NCBI GenBank assembly: GCA_003117195.1
Contig: BDSI01000144.1
Location: 1-64,000 of the forward strand
Length of the DNA: 64,000 nucleotides
Origin: Eudorina sp. 2006-703-Eu-15
Taxonomy: Eukaryota > Chlorophyta > Chlorophyceae > Chlamydomonadales > Volvocaceae
Reading direction: 5' to 3'
Of the stretch, positions 1 to 11,195 are shown piece after piece. Both the position numbers and the translations under genes were made by a program. Each line of letters begins with the position of its first letter. The first letter of the stretch is position 1. The notes below the pieces were generated by a model. It had not been told where the DNA came from. It saw nothing but the letters and a program-made list of their open reading frames with translations, and did not search any database.

Positions 1-316
1 GCGTAGGTTTGGACGGGGGGGGTGGGAGGAACGCGGCTGGGCGTAGGTTTGGACGGGTGGGAGGAACGCGGCTGGGCACCTCCGCGGTCCTCCTGACCCG
101 CCCACGCCGTGACTACCAAATCCGCCCCCCCTGTCCCCCTTACAAACCCTACAACAACCTGCTATCACCCGACCCCCCCCCCACCGTATGCCGATCGCGA
201 TTGGACTGTTGCTCTGGCGGCAGCAGCGCAGCTTCATTCTGTCTACCACCAGGTATCCATATTTCATATTACCCCTCTCTCCCGCCCCTCGGTGCGCGCT
301 CCGTGTCCCCGAGCAG
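1..316 (+). other. Intron of the importin-like gene (window edge)
   Basis: I see no supported coding here. It begins with a near-exact direct repeat of about 30 bp (GCGTAGGTTTGGACGGG at 1 and 41). It ends in a pyrimidine-rich acceptor at 316 and carries one acceptor-side intron repeat at 209-280. Confidence 0.5.
209..280 (+). repeat. Intron-end repeat copy 1 (sense, acceptor side)
   Basis: GCTCTGGCGGCAGCAGCGCAG is followed by a diverged TGTCTACCA..ATATT core and a pyrimidine tract. The exon acceptor is at 316. Confidence 0.6.
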
Positions 317-3300
317 GCCCTGTCCCCCGGCTTGATACCCGCAGCGCTGGGCCTGCTCGCGCTGCCGCCGACCGGCCCCCCCACCTCCTCGCCCCTGTCC
401 GCCGCCGCGTCCGCGCGGCAGCAGCAGCAACCCGCCGCCGCCATGTACGGCGCCGTCGCGGACCTGGCGGCGGAGGTGCTGGGCCCCGGCGGCGGCGTCT
501 GTACGGCAGCGGCGGGCGGCCAGGCCGCCGACGCCGCCGCCAGCGTGGCGGCGGTGGACGCGCTGCTGCGGCTGGGGCGGCCGCTGGCGGAGGCGGCGGC
601 GGCGGAGGCGGCGGCGGAGGCGGAGGCGGGAACCGGGGGGTGCGACGGCGGCGCGGCGCTGGCGGCGCTTGTGGCGTGGGTGAAGGTGGCGGTGGCGGTG
701 GCGGAGCGGGACGCGGGCGCGGTGGCGACGGGGGCGGGGGAGCGGTGTGTGGAGCTGGCGGGCGCTGTGGTGGCGGCGCTGGCGGCAGGGTGGGTGGGGG
801 TGGGGGCGTGGGTCGGAGGGTGGGTGTTTCCCCCACAGTCCACACGCGCGTGTCCGCTCGTAGCGCATGCGGTGCGAGCCGCAGGCACGTAGGTCCAGGT
901 ACGGCAAGGTACGGCGTACGAGTATGTACGGCAGACAGGCGGCCCGTTGAGCTGGCCAACGGGCCGTACTACCGGAACCTGGTCGGCACCTACGGCAGGT
1001 CCCGGTCCTCCCCTCCGCCCAACCCCCTCCCTCACCACACGCACAAGTTTCCCCTGCGCAAGAATCCACGCACCCCCTGCGCAATAACCCACACAACAAT
1101 CCTATGGGTCTCTTCTCTAAACACGCACCCCCTGCGCAACGTGCACCCCCCCGCTAGTTCCCCCCCCTCCACCCTATTTCTACCAACGCCCTGTACCACA
1201 ACCCGCCCGGCGCAGTTCTCCTTCCGCGCCCCCACCAATCTCGTATTCCCCATCCTCCCAGTGCCCTCTTCTCCTCTCCCCCAATGCCCACCAATCTCAT
1301 ACGCAACCCCCCCCCCTCCCTGGATATCCCCTGCTGGAGATCCTGGTACAGTCGAGTCTCTATCGGATATCTGCTCTGGCAGCAGCGCAGTATAAAATGT
1401 TCCAATGTCCTATATTTCCCTCCCTCCCCTCCCTCCTCCGCCACCCCGCCCCCCCCCCCCCCGCGCGCGTCCCCAGCCCCGGCCGCCTCTGCCTGGCGGA
1501 GTCGGCCGCCGACTACTTCCTGGCGCTCAACACCGTGCCCACCGCGGAGCGACACCCCGCGCTCCTGGCGCCACTGTACGGCGCGCTGCTGCCGCACGTA
1601 CTGCGGGCGGTGTCGTACCCGCCCGGCTTCGTGGACTGGGAGTCGGCGGACGAGGACGAGGAGGCGTTCCACCGGTGGGTGGCTGGGTGGGTGGGCGAGG
1701 ACTGGGGACTGAGGGGAGGAGGGGAGAGGACGGGCCGCCAATCCTTACCCCAGGGAGCAGCCGGCGTTTCCCCCCACAGAAGCACAGAAAACATACACAC
1801 AGACAAACCCGCCGTTCCGTCCGTCCGCTTTCCAGAGTTATCTGTTGCTACGCCCGTGCTTGCGCTGCGCCCTGCTGGTGGTGGCGCGGTCGTCTTGATC
1901 GCCTGGCATGTTTGTCTTGTTGTGTTGCCAATGGTAAGTAAATCGCAGGCTTGGTAGGTATCCGGACCTGGGCGGTTGTGGGTGGGCTTCTTGTTAAACA
2001 TACATATCCCCCGCGCCCCCGCGCCCGCCCGCCTGCCCGCCCGTTCTCGTCCCCGGCAGCTTCCGGGAGCAGCAAGCCGCGGACCTCCTGGAGAGCATGT
2101 ACGGCCAGTGCCGTACGGATATGGTGCAGCACCTGGTAGCGGAGGCGACGTCCGCCGCCGGGCCGTCGACCGCCGCCTCCGCCGCCGGGGGCGGTGGTGG
2201 GGGCGCCGGGGCCGCTGGAGGCGGGGGCTGGCGGGGTGCTGAGGCGGCGCTGTTCGCGCTGCGGGCCATTCACGTGCAGGTCAAGGTGAGGGGGGGAGGG
2301 GGGGTGAAAGGGGGGAGGGGGGTATAGGAAATTGGTAGACATTTCAACAAACTGCGCTGCTGCCAGCGGTTGGGGGAGGGGAGGGTTGAGGGGGTGGGGT
2401 GTGGGATGCCGAGCCGTGGGTGACTATGATGAACGCTGTACGGGAGGGACCGTGTCACCCAACTCCTCCTCCTCCTCCTGCAGCTTCTTGAACTTCTGCA
2501 CCCATAGCGCCGTCGATTAAGAGAGGATGCGCTCCCGGAGCAGCGTACGGCATCCCAACCGCCAACTGTCCCTGGTGCCCCAAGGAACGAAGGTCTCTTG
2601 GGTGCAGGGGGCACCTACCGAGGGGCCGCGGATCCGGGATCCAGGACCATCCGGGATCATCCGGGCGATCCTTCAGGATCCAAGATCCAGGATCTAGGAT
2701 CCCGAGGGGCACCTTTCTGAGGGGCGCCTGGCTGGCCAACCCGGAGGGGTGGGGGGCTGGGGCTGGTGGGTCCGCACCGCCGCTCGTCAGACCGCCTCCG
2801 GCCGCCCCCACCCCTCCTCCGGTCGCCCCTCCTGCCGCCACCCCCAAACTCCCCCGGGACCTTAGCTCAGGCGGCAGCACGTGCTCAGGCAGCACCGCAG
2901 TAGGCGAACATGTCCCCACCGCCACCTCGACCCGCGACCCTGCAAGCGCAGCAGCCCCTCTTGTCGCCCTCCCGTGCCCCTACGCCTGACCTGTTAAAGC
3001 CCTTCTTTCCCCTTCCCCCCCCCCCCATCCCTCCCCTCCCCCAGGCCGGGGCCCTCGGCGGCAGGGCGGGTGCGCTAGACAAGCAGGACGCGGCGGAGGC
3101 GGCCGCGAAGCTGAATGTGGGTATAGCTGCCCCTAGGCCCCCCTTCCCTCCAAAGGAGGGGGGCGGGCCGGTCGGGGGAACGCCGGGGGCCGCTGGGTGC
3201 CCTAAGGGGGGCAATCGACGGAACGCGGTGACGGTCGCGGGCGGGAGGGTGGGAGGCGGGGAAAAGGGTTTAGGGGGCCTCTTTCATTCCCCTCCCGCCC

Positions 3301-6300
3301 GCCCCCGAATTCATATTATGTCTCAGCCTCCGCTGCCCGCCTCTCCCCCTCCCGGCCCCGCCCCCGTCCCCGCCTCCCCTGCCCTGCCCGCCCCTCCGCT
3401 CCCCTCCCGTCCCTTGAAATGTCTACCAATTCCCTTACCCCCTCCCCTCCCCTCACCACCCACAGGCCTCCCTGAGCCACCTCTTCGGAGACATCTGCTC
3501 ACCGTCGGGCCGACTGGCGGGGTGGGTGGAAAGGAGGAAGGGTGGGGGTGCGGGGGGTACGGGACATTGGTAGAGGACATTGGTGTACCGAAGCTGCGCG
3601 GCTGCCAGAGCCAAGGGGTTTGGGGGTGGGTGGGTGCGGTGCTGCGGTCTGGGTGGTTCTGGGGACTGAGTCTGGGCGGGTGGGCGGACGGGTCGGGGTC
3701 CTCCGGGGCGCGGGTGTGTGGACCTTTGGGGGGGAGGAGGGGGAGGGGGAGGGGGAGGGGAGGGGAGGGGTGGAATCCGCCGCCCGCCCCAAGACCTGAC
3801 ACCACCCCCGTGATAAGCTTCGGCCGGCAGGCTGCATGCAAGTGCGCGTGGCCTTCGGCGCTGTGTACGGCATTCACAGCCGTACGACACTCGCAGCAGC
3901 CGTGGGGGGCGGCGGCTCCCGCTCAGCACGTTCGGACAGGTCCTGTTAAATGCTGCCGTACACTTGGACGCGTATCCCTCCAGGGATGCCTCGCGTCCGT
4001 TCGATCAAGGGGTGGGGAGGCGGGGTCCCCGAGGGCGATGAGCTACCTAGTCATGGTAAAAGACCGTACAAGACGTACCGGTCGTATATCCGCACTGGTC
4101 GTACATCTGCATGTCCCAACTCCGATCGGTAGCCCGCGCCGCCTCCGCCCCTCCCCACCCCGGGCCCCCGCACGTCACGCCCAACCATTTCATCCCATTA
4201 CCCATTATGCCTACTGCTAACGCCTTCTTCCCCCTCCGGCCCCCTTGCGCATGGCTCCGAAACCCTCTCCTCCCCGCCCCCACACACACGCCCGCCCGAC
4301 CCCCGCTCAGGCTGCTGACGGTCCCATGGGTCTGTCTGGCGGTGACGCGGCTGATCGCCGACTACGCCGCCTGGCTGGGCAAGGTGGAGGGCGCGCCGCT
4401 GCAGGTGGGGGTGTGTGGGGGGTGGGGGTGGGGGTGTGGGGGGGGAGGGGTTTCGCGGTTTCGCTGTCCTTATTGGCAAAAGGAGGGGGGGAGGGGTCAG
4501 GTCCTGTCCAGGGAGGGGGAGGGTTTCCGCTTTCTCCCTCCTTCACATCCACCTCCACCCCTTCCCCCTCACCTTCCCTTTCCCCCTCCCCCATCCACCT
4601 CCCCTTCCCCCACCACCTCCCCCTCCCCCAACTCCTTCACATCCACCTCCCCCACCACCTCCCCCCTCTCCCCCCCTGCAGGCGGCTCTGGGGCTGCTAC
4701 TGCGCGCGCTGTCGGTCCCTCAAGCCGCAGCAGCAGCCGCACAGGTAAGGAAGCGGCCGCAACTGCAGCAGTAGCAGCAGCAGAGGCAGCGGCAGTAGCA
4801 GCAGCGGCAGCTGAAGGAGCCCGCCCTCAGTCGCTTTCGGGAAGAGGAGGAGGGGGCTGGGTCTGGGTCTGGGGCCCGGGGTGGGGCTGGGGTTGGAGGG
4901 AAACGGATGGCGCCGGGGGTGGGGTGGGGGCTGAACGGAATGGGTACGGATCTGAATGATTTGGGCTGGGCGTGGATGGAGCGCGGGATTAAGGACGGCC
5001 TCTGGACGGGTGGGAGTATGACGGCTGCAAGGGTGGGGGGGGTGAGTGGGTGGAGCGGGCTGGGCGGGTTCGATGCCGCCTTCGGCCTTAGAGCCCTCCG
5101 CGACCGGCCCTCAGCGGCGGCTTCGCGACTGCCGTCCCACCCACCCACCCACCCACCCACCACCCACCCACCCACCCACCCACCCACCCACCACCCACCC
5201 ACCCACCCACCCACCACCCACCCACCCACCCACCCACCCACCCACCCACCCACCACCCACCCACCCACCCACCCACCCACCCACCACCCACCCACCACCC
5301 ACCCACCCACCCACCCACCCACCCACCCACCCACCACCCACCCACCCACCACCCACCCACCCACCCACCCACCCACCCACCCACCCACCCACCACCCACC
5401 CACCCACCCACCCACTCACCCACCCACCCACCCACCCACCCACCCACCCACCCACCCACCCACCCACCCACCCACCCACCCACCCACCCACCCACCCACC
5501 CACCCACCCACCCACCCACCCACTCACCCACCCACCCACCCACCCACCCACCCACCCACCCACCCACCCACCCACCCACCCACCCACCCACCCACCCACC
5601 CACCCACCCACCCACCCACCCACCCACCCACCCACCCAGAAACGAATCCGGGCACGCCCGGGGACGACATGGTCGTCCGCCACGTCCCTTCCACCGCCAC
5701 GTCCCATCCACTGCCGCTGGGCCGGACACGTCGTCACCCACGCGGGCACGCGAGCCGCCCCCCTCGCCCCTCTCCGCTCTCTCCCAACCGCCGCTGTTTC
5801 CGTCATCTCCACTCGCGGCTCCGCCCCCTGCCCCTTCCCTACCCTACCCTACCCCACCCCCGCCGCACCCCGCATCGGTTCCCCAATCCTTACCCCGCCC
5901 CGTCCCCAAGGCCTTCCGGAACTGCTGCGTCCGCGGCGGGGACCAGCTCCTCCGGGACCCTGCCGTACTGTCCGCGCTCGCCGGCGCCGCCATGACGGCC
6001 GTGGCGCCGCCGCCGCCGCCGGGCGGCGCCGTCGCCGCGGCGGCGGTGCCGTTGGGCGCTGAGGAGCGGTCGGCGGTGGTGGAGGGGCTGGCGCGGCTGG
6101 CGTCCAAGCTGCCTGCGGAGGCGGCGGCGGAGGCGGGGTGCAGCCTGATGGGCCCGTGCGTCGCGCGGGCGCAGTCCGTGGCGGCGGCAGCGGCAGCGGC
6201 GGGTGAGTGGCGCAATGGGTGGTGATGGCTGGTGGTGGTTGGTGGTGGTGGTTGGTGGTTGGTGGTTGGTGGTTGGTGGTTGTGGCCAGGTGGTGGTGGT

Positions 6301-9300
6301 GGTGGCCTCCCCTCCTGCAACTCTCCTACCGTATGTTCTCCCTCGGTCCCCTCCCCCCTATATGTCTACCAATTTCCTATACCCCCCCCCTTTGATCCTC
6401 CCTCCCATGATACGGTCGGTTCTGTGCCCTAGGGGGTCCCCTGTCCGCCGCCACCCTGGCCGCACTGGCGGATGAGCTGGCACTCATGACGGCGGTGGTG
6501 CGCTTCCTGGAGCTGCCCGGGGGACAGGGGGGCTGGGGGGCTGGGGCTGGGGGCTGGGGCGGGGCTGGTGCGACTGGCGCCGGGGGCGGCGGCGGCGGTT
6601 GCGGGCGAGGCAGCGGCGGCGGAGGCGGCGGCGGCGGGCGACCATCCGGCGCTGCGGGCGTTGCAGGTGCGGGGGGGCTTGGGGGAGGGGCTTGGGGCGG
6701 GGAGGGGCGGGGCGGGGCGGGGAGGGAGGGGGGAGTCAGGAGGGGGCAGACCTCTTCGGCAGGAAAGGGAAGGGAGGTACGGGGAAGGAAAAATGGAGGG
6801 GAGCGAGGGAGTGCAGACGGTGAGAGGAAGGGGGTTTGGCGTGAGGAGGGCTTCGGGGGCCCTGGCAGGACCCACCATCGCGCATTGGTACATTTGTTGC
6901 ATTAAGCTGGCTGGGGTGGGCTTGGCATCACCACCTGAAGAGTTATCTCTGCGCTTGGGGCAATGACGCAGTCTGTGAGGTCTAACCGAGACGCGTCTTT
7001 TGCTGGTTGAAAACTTATTCCATCCCCGTCGGTCGTGCTCTTCGGAGCCTTCCGCAATTTCTGGCGTCGCGTTTTCGCGACCACCCAATGAAACATATAC
7101 CGTATATAAATTATCATAGTAAAACAACTACTACAATAACCTGCCTGGTTAGATTCAGATTTGAATGACAAGCACAATCATTGTATTCAATTTTGTGTTC
7201 GAGTGAGTCTGATACCGATAGGACGAATTCACTGATCATGGAGTCCATAACTTGATCACGCCTCACCTCACCTCACCCCATGCACCCCCACCCCACACCA
7301 GCGGACTTGACAACATGAGCCGTGCGTCATTCTATGCCCTTCCCTCCCCACTGGCAGCAGCGCAGTATGAGATATGCCTACCAATATCCTATTCCCCTTC
7401 CCTTCCCCTCCCTTCTTCTGGTCATCAAGCGCATATCACTGCCCCATTCAAATAATATTCAAACACATTCCTCCCCCCTCTTTCACACCCGAACACACCC
7501 CGGCAGTGTTGCTATCTTCCAAAACGGGGAAATAGAATTCCGCAGGTTTCCGGCCTGTCGCCAGTAGCCAAAAAACCTTTGGCAGGGCAGATTTTGGGGG
7601 GCTTTCTAGGTGCCAGGAAATAGAAACGTCCGAGGCAGGCCGGAAATATTTCTGTGTGTTTCGACAGCAGGGCCACTACTACCACAGCTACGACAGGGAT
7701 TCTCAGTCTGGGAGGCCTGAAGCGCACTTTCCTTGCGTCGCGGATGCATATGGGAGGGTAACCAGGAGTTGGGGACACGGCATTAGAGTGTGTTTTGGCG
7801 GTAGACAGGTGTACGACGCAGGAATTGACCCTGCGCCTGCAGATTTCCAGGCCTTTTTGGTAGTCTGGAAAATAGTTGGCAGGGCAGGTTTCCGGCTCTC
7901 CACAGCGTCAAATAAATGAAATCTCGCAGGTTTCTTGGGGGTCTGGGAAATAGAAAAATTCCGGGTTTTTTGCCCGTAAATATTATTTTTATTTAAGATA
8001 GCAACACTGCACCCCGGCCATGCCCCCACCCCATCACTCTCGCTCCGTACCCAAGTTCCCTGAGGCCTCCCGCTTCCTGCTCGCCAATTGTTTAATACCC
8101 GCCCCTCCCCCTCCCTTACCTCCACCCGCCCCTCCCCCTCCCTTACCTCCACCCGCCCCTCCCCCCTCGGCCTCCTCAAAACACCCCACTCCCGCCGGTA
8201 GGTCGCCTGGCCGGTCCTCAGCGCGGTGGCGAGTGAGCCGCAGTGTCAGGCCGACCCGCGGGTCGTTGAGGCCCTGGCGGAGCTGTATAAGGTGGGGTGG
8301 ATGGGGAGGTCGGGAGGGGGAGGGGGAGGGGGAGGTGGGTGTTGCGGGGGTTGGGATTGGGAGGTGGGGCGGAGGTCGGGATCGGGAGGGAGGTAGGGGG
8401 GGCGCGGCGAGAGAGAGAGAGAGAGTAACGATTACCGATTTCGGGGGCAGCACCAGCCAGCTTCTCGGGCAAGGGGGCGGGGGGGAGAAACGGGGCATTG
8501 AAATCTGGAGCCTTTGGATGTTGGAACGGTAACCCGCTGTGGGGGTGATTCGCAACCCAACCCATCGGGCCCTCCCTGCGGACCCCCGTGCGCCCTCAGA
8601 CACCGCCTTGCCGTATCCTGTCTACACCCAACCTCGATCGCCCCCTGCCTCCCCGCTCTCGCCCTGCCTGCTCGGACGCCCCTGCCTGCCCGCCCGCCCG
8701 CCCGCCCGCTTCCCCTGTAGCGCTGCCTTCTGAGCACCCGCCGCGCCGGCCGGCCGCTGCTGCCGCCCCTCATCACCGCGCTGCTGGGGCTGCTGCGGGC
8801 CCGCCCCCACGCGGCGGTGCTGGACTGCCTGGCCACCGTGGTGGAGCTGTTCGGGGAGGCGGCGGGGGGGGACGAGGCGCGGGCGCTGCAGGTGTGTGTG
8901 TGGGGGTGGGGGGTTGGGGGTGGGGGTGGGGTGTGGGGGGAGGCCCGGGGTCAGGGGGGGATCAGGGGTGGGGGTGGGGTGGGGGGTGGAGGGAATAGGA
9001 AGGAGGCAACCGCAAGGTGCGGGCGAGCAATTGCTGCAGCGGTGGTTGTGGCGGTTGTGGGAGGTCCACCAGGGGGGATCGGGAGGGTGCGAGGCCTGAA
9101 CCGGATATCCACACCCTCTTTCGCCCCACGCCCCCGCTGCCGAAAGTCCCCACCGCCATTGCCTATCCGCCTTCACCCCTCCCCCACCGTCTCCCCCACC
9201 TTATCCCATTTTGCCCCCACTTCGGCCCTCCCCCACTCGAATTCCCCTCCCTCCCCTCTTTTTCAGGTGACCGCGCTGCAGGGCAGTGCGGCGATGATGG

Positions 9301-11195
9301 GCGCCCTCATGGCCGCCACCTCCGCCTCCACCTCCTCCGCCTCCCCCTCCCCCTCCGCCGCCTCCTCCACCGCCGCCCCCTTCCCCGCCAGCTCCTCCCC
9401 CGGCGAGCTGGCCACCTCGTTCTTCGTCCTGGCGGACCGCTACCTGCTGTTCGCGAGGGAGCTGGTGCTGGCGGGGCCGGCGGCGGGGGCGCTGCCCGCA
9501 CTGGTGGAGTGGGCGTGCGGGTACGGGGGTTGGGGTGTTCGGGTTTTGGGGGTGAGAGGGTTAGAAAGCAAAAAAATGCTGAACCCAGAAACACATCTGG
9601 GCGGGGGATGGGGGTGGGGATGGGGGCGCACTGGCAGACAACCGCAACCCGCGCTGGCTGCCACAGACGGAGCGAATGCATTCGGGACTCGTATCGGGGC
9701 TGCTGTCGGGCAGTAAGTGCTGCAGGGTAGCTGACCCCACGGTTCACTCAGCCCCGCACCCCCTCCCCCTTTTGCTCTGGCAGCAGCGCAGTATGTCCCC
9801 ACTGATCTTCCATTACCCCTCCCTTGCCCTCCTCCCCTTCCCCTCCCCTCCCCCCCTCCTTTCCCTCGTCTCCCTCCCTGCTGTATCCGCAGTGTGCTCA
9901 CCACCATGAGGGAGCGCGAGCCGGTGGCGGCGGCGCTGGCCTTCCTCAGCCACCTGCTGGCGGCGGCGGCTAGGGTGGCGGCGGAGGCGGGGGCGGCGGC
10001 GGAATCGGCCGACGCGGCGGCAGCGGCGACCGTCGCCGAGACACGTGCCAGGTGGGCGGATTGGGTGGGCGAATGGATGGGTGGGCGGACGGGTGGGTGA
10101 GTCGTACAACCCACGAGCGGGTTGACGACTCTTACAACCCACAAGCGGGTCGACGAGTCCATCATATTCACACTGGCGCGGGGCCGTCCTCAGCCTCCTC
10201 ATCTATCCATCCATCCATCCACGCACCCATACACCCACCCATCCACGCACGTCAAGCCTCCCACCCTCTCATCCCCCCCACCCCACCCCCCCTCACCGCC
10301 CCCCCAACCGCCCGGCCCCTCCCCGCTCCCCTCCCAATCCCAACAGGCTGGACGCGCTGTTCGCGGGGTGCGGCCCCCGCCTGGTGGCCTCTCTGCTGGT
10401 GGCGGGGACGGACACCGCCCCCTCGCAGCTCATGAGGCCGCTGGCGGGTTGCCTGGAGGCGCTTCTCAGCCTGGCAGAGGCGGGCGCGGCGGGGGCGGGC
10501 GCGGCGGCGGGCGCGGGGGCGGCGGGCGAGTGGGCGGTGCGGCGGGAGCTGCCGGGCTGGCTGTCGTCCGCGTGGCAGCATCCTCCGCTGGCGGGTGAGA
10601 GACCGTGAGAGAGAGTGAGCGAGTGTGAGAGTGAGAGAGTGAGCAGCGCCGAGAGGGCAGAGAGCAGCAGCAGCCGTAAGACAGAGCAGAGCCGCCAGAG
10701 AGAGTTGCGCGAAGTAGTGTGTACCCTTGGACGAATGTACGGAAGGCTTGATGCCCGAGGGCTTGTACGTCCGGAGGGGGATTCTAAAAGGCCTAAAGGT
10801 GTTATCCACCGGGTACGGTAAACGGGGCCGCCCTATCCATCCATCCCCACCCCGCCATCCCCCCGGCCGGGACACACCCTTGCACCTACCGCCAACTACC
10901 GCCCCTGGCTGCCTCTGCGGCTGCCTCTGCTGCTGCCACTGCTGCCGCCTCCTCAGAGCTGCTTCAGAGCGGTGCAGTGGGGGAGGGCGGCGTCCACGCG
11001 CGCCGGTTCACGGAGCTGCTGCTGCAGGGCCGCTACCCGCCGACACCCACCGCCGCCGCCGCCGCCGCCGCCGCCGTGACGGCGGCGGCGGCGGCCCCTT
11101 TGAAGCGGCCGCGGTTGGACTCTCTGGTGGCGGACTTCTTTGGGGTGGCGCGCGGCGCCGCGTCGGCTGACGTCATGCTGTCGTACGACATGTGA
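317..11195 (+). CDS. Importin-13/transportin-SR-like karyopherin (3' part, ~15 exons)
   Basis: Predicted nuclear transport receptor of the importin-beta superfamily, a HEAT/ARM helical solenoid that carries cargo through nuclear pores under Ran control. Exons read from splice sites and phase: 317-789, 1477-1674, 2060-2285, 3045-3116, 3466-3521, 4311-4404, 4682-4744, 5911-6202, 6433-6666, 8202-8291, 8721-8891, 9267-9520, 9893-10051, 10347-10594, 10957-11195 (TGA). Phases agree at every junction except inside 6433-6666. The order of helical blocks follows importin-13: a YPPGFVDWESADEDEEAFHR block, then WRGAEAALFALRA, LLRALSVPQ, HPALRALQ, VAWPVLSAV..DPRVVEALAELYK, LLPPLITALLGLL and a short C-terminal tail. 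Ala/Gly-rich inserts interrupt the solenoid. The N-terminal RanGTP-binding portion lies upstream of the window. Transportin-3/MOS14-type receptors for SR splicing factors are the nearest alternative. Family assignment rests on recalled similarity, not on a search. Confidence 0.72.
1372..1426 (+). repeat. Intron-end repeat copy 2 (sense, acceptor side)
   Basis: CTCTGGCAGCAGCGCAGTAT, then a diverged CCAATGTCCTATA core, then a C-rich tract to the acceptor at 1476. Confidence 0.75.
2322..2375 (-). repeat. Intron-end repeat copy 3 (antisense, donor side)
   Basis: TATAGGAAATTGGTAGACAT followed by CTGCGCTGCTGCCAG, about 37 bases after the donor at 2286 and preceded by a G-rich run. It is the reverse complement of the acceptor-side copies. 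Confidence 0.8.
3414..3441 (+). repeat. Intron-end repeat copy 4 (sense, acceptor side)
   Basis: TGAAATGTCTACCAATTCCC core only, 25 bases before the acceptor at 3465. Confidence 0.75.
3559..3613 (-). repeat. Intron-end repeat copy 5 (antisense, donor side)
   Basis: GGGACATTGGTAGAGGACAT then CTGCGCGGCTGCCAGAG, 37 bases after the donor at 3522. The core ACATTGGTA is duplicated. Confidence 0.72.
5135..5638. repeat. (CCCA)n satellite in an importin intron
   Basis: About 500 bases of CCCA units with occasional 3-base units (CCA) in the first half and an almost pure array in the second half. It lies inside the 4745-5910 intron. The long Pro-Thr-His and Trp-Val-Gly reading frames across it are artefacts of a tetranucleotide repeat that lacks stop codons. 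Confidence 0.95.
6358..6391 (+). repeat. Intron-end repeat copy 6 (sense, acceptor side)
   Basis: ATGTCTACCAATTTCCTATA followed by a C run, 41 bases before the acceptor at 6432. The CTGGCAGCAGCGCAG part is missing. Confidence 0.78.
7351..7402 (+). repeat. Intron-end repeat copy 7 (sense)
   Basis: CTGGCAGCAGCGCAGTATGA then TGCCTACCAATATCCTATT. It lies in the 6667-8201 intron; the 506-bp MITE at 7504-8009 now separates it from the acceptor. Confidence 0.75.
7504..8009 (+). mobile_element. hAT-type MITE, copy 1 (506 bp)
   Basis: Non-autonomous DNA transposon with 15-bp terminal inverted repeats (CAGTGTTGCTATCTT at the left, AAGATAGCAACACTG at the right). It is flanked by an exact 8-bp target duplication CACCCCGG (7496-7503 and 8010-8017). 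CAGTG termini and 8-bp duplications are hallmarks of the hAT superfamily. There is no transposase reading frame. It sits in the importin intron 6667-8201 and is nearly identical to the copy at 41333-41839. Confidence 0.88.
9774..9826 (+). repeat. Intron-end repeat copy 8 (sense, acceptor side)
   Basis: CTCTGGCAGCAGCGCAGTATG with a decayed core, then C-rich sequence to the acceptor at 9892. Confidence 0.7.
10093..10165. repeat. Short direct and inverted repeat in an importin intron
   Basis: Two copies of a ~33-base unit (ACAACCCACGAGCGGGTT, then ACAACCCACAAGCGGGTC). Each can fold: GAGTCGTACAACCC pairs with GGGTTGACGACTC around a six-base loop. Confidence 0.5.

Noticed and set aside
2640..2700. 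Cluster of GGATCC/GATCC words as a regulatory array
   Set aside because: Irregular spacing and simple-sequence character inside an intron; a similar patch near 11540 suggests slippage rather than a defined site.
5046..6062. Long Pro-Thr-His and Trp-Val-Gly-Gly reading frames on both strands
   Set aside because: They are translations of the CCCA satellite, which lacks stop codons in every frame; no start, splice or domain support.
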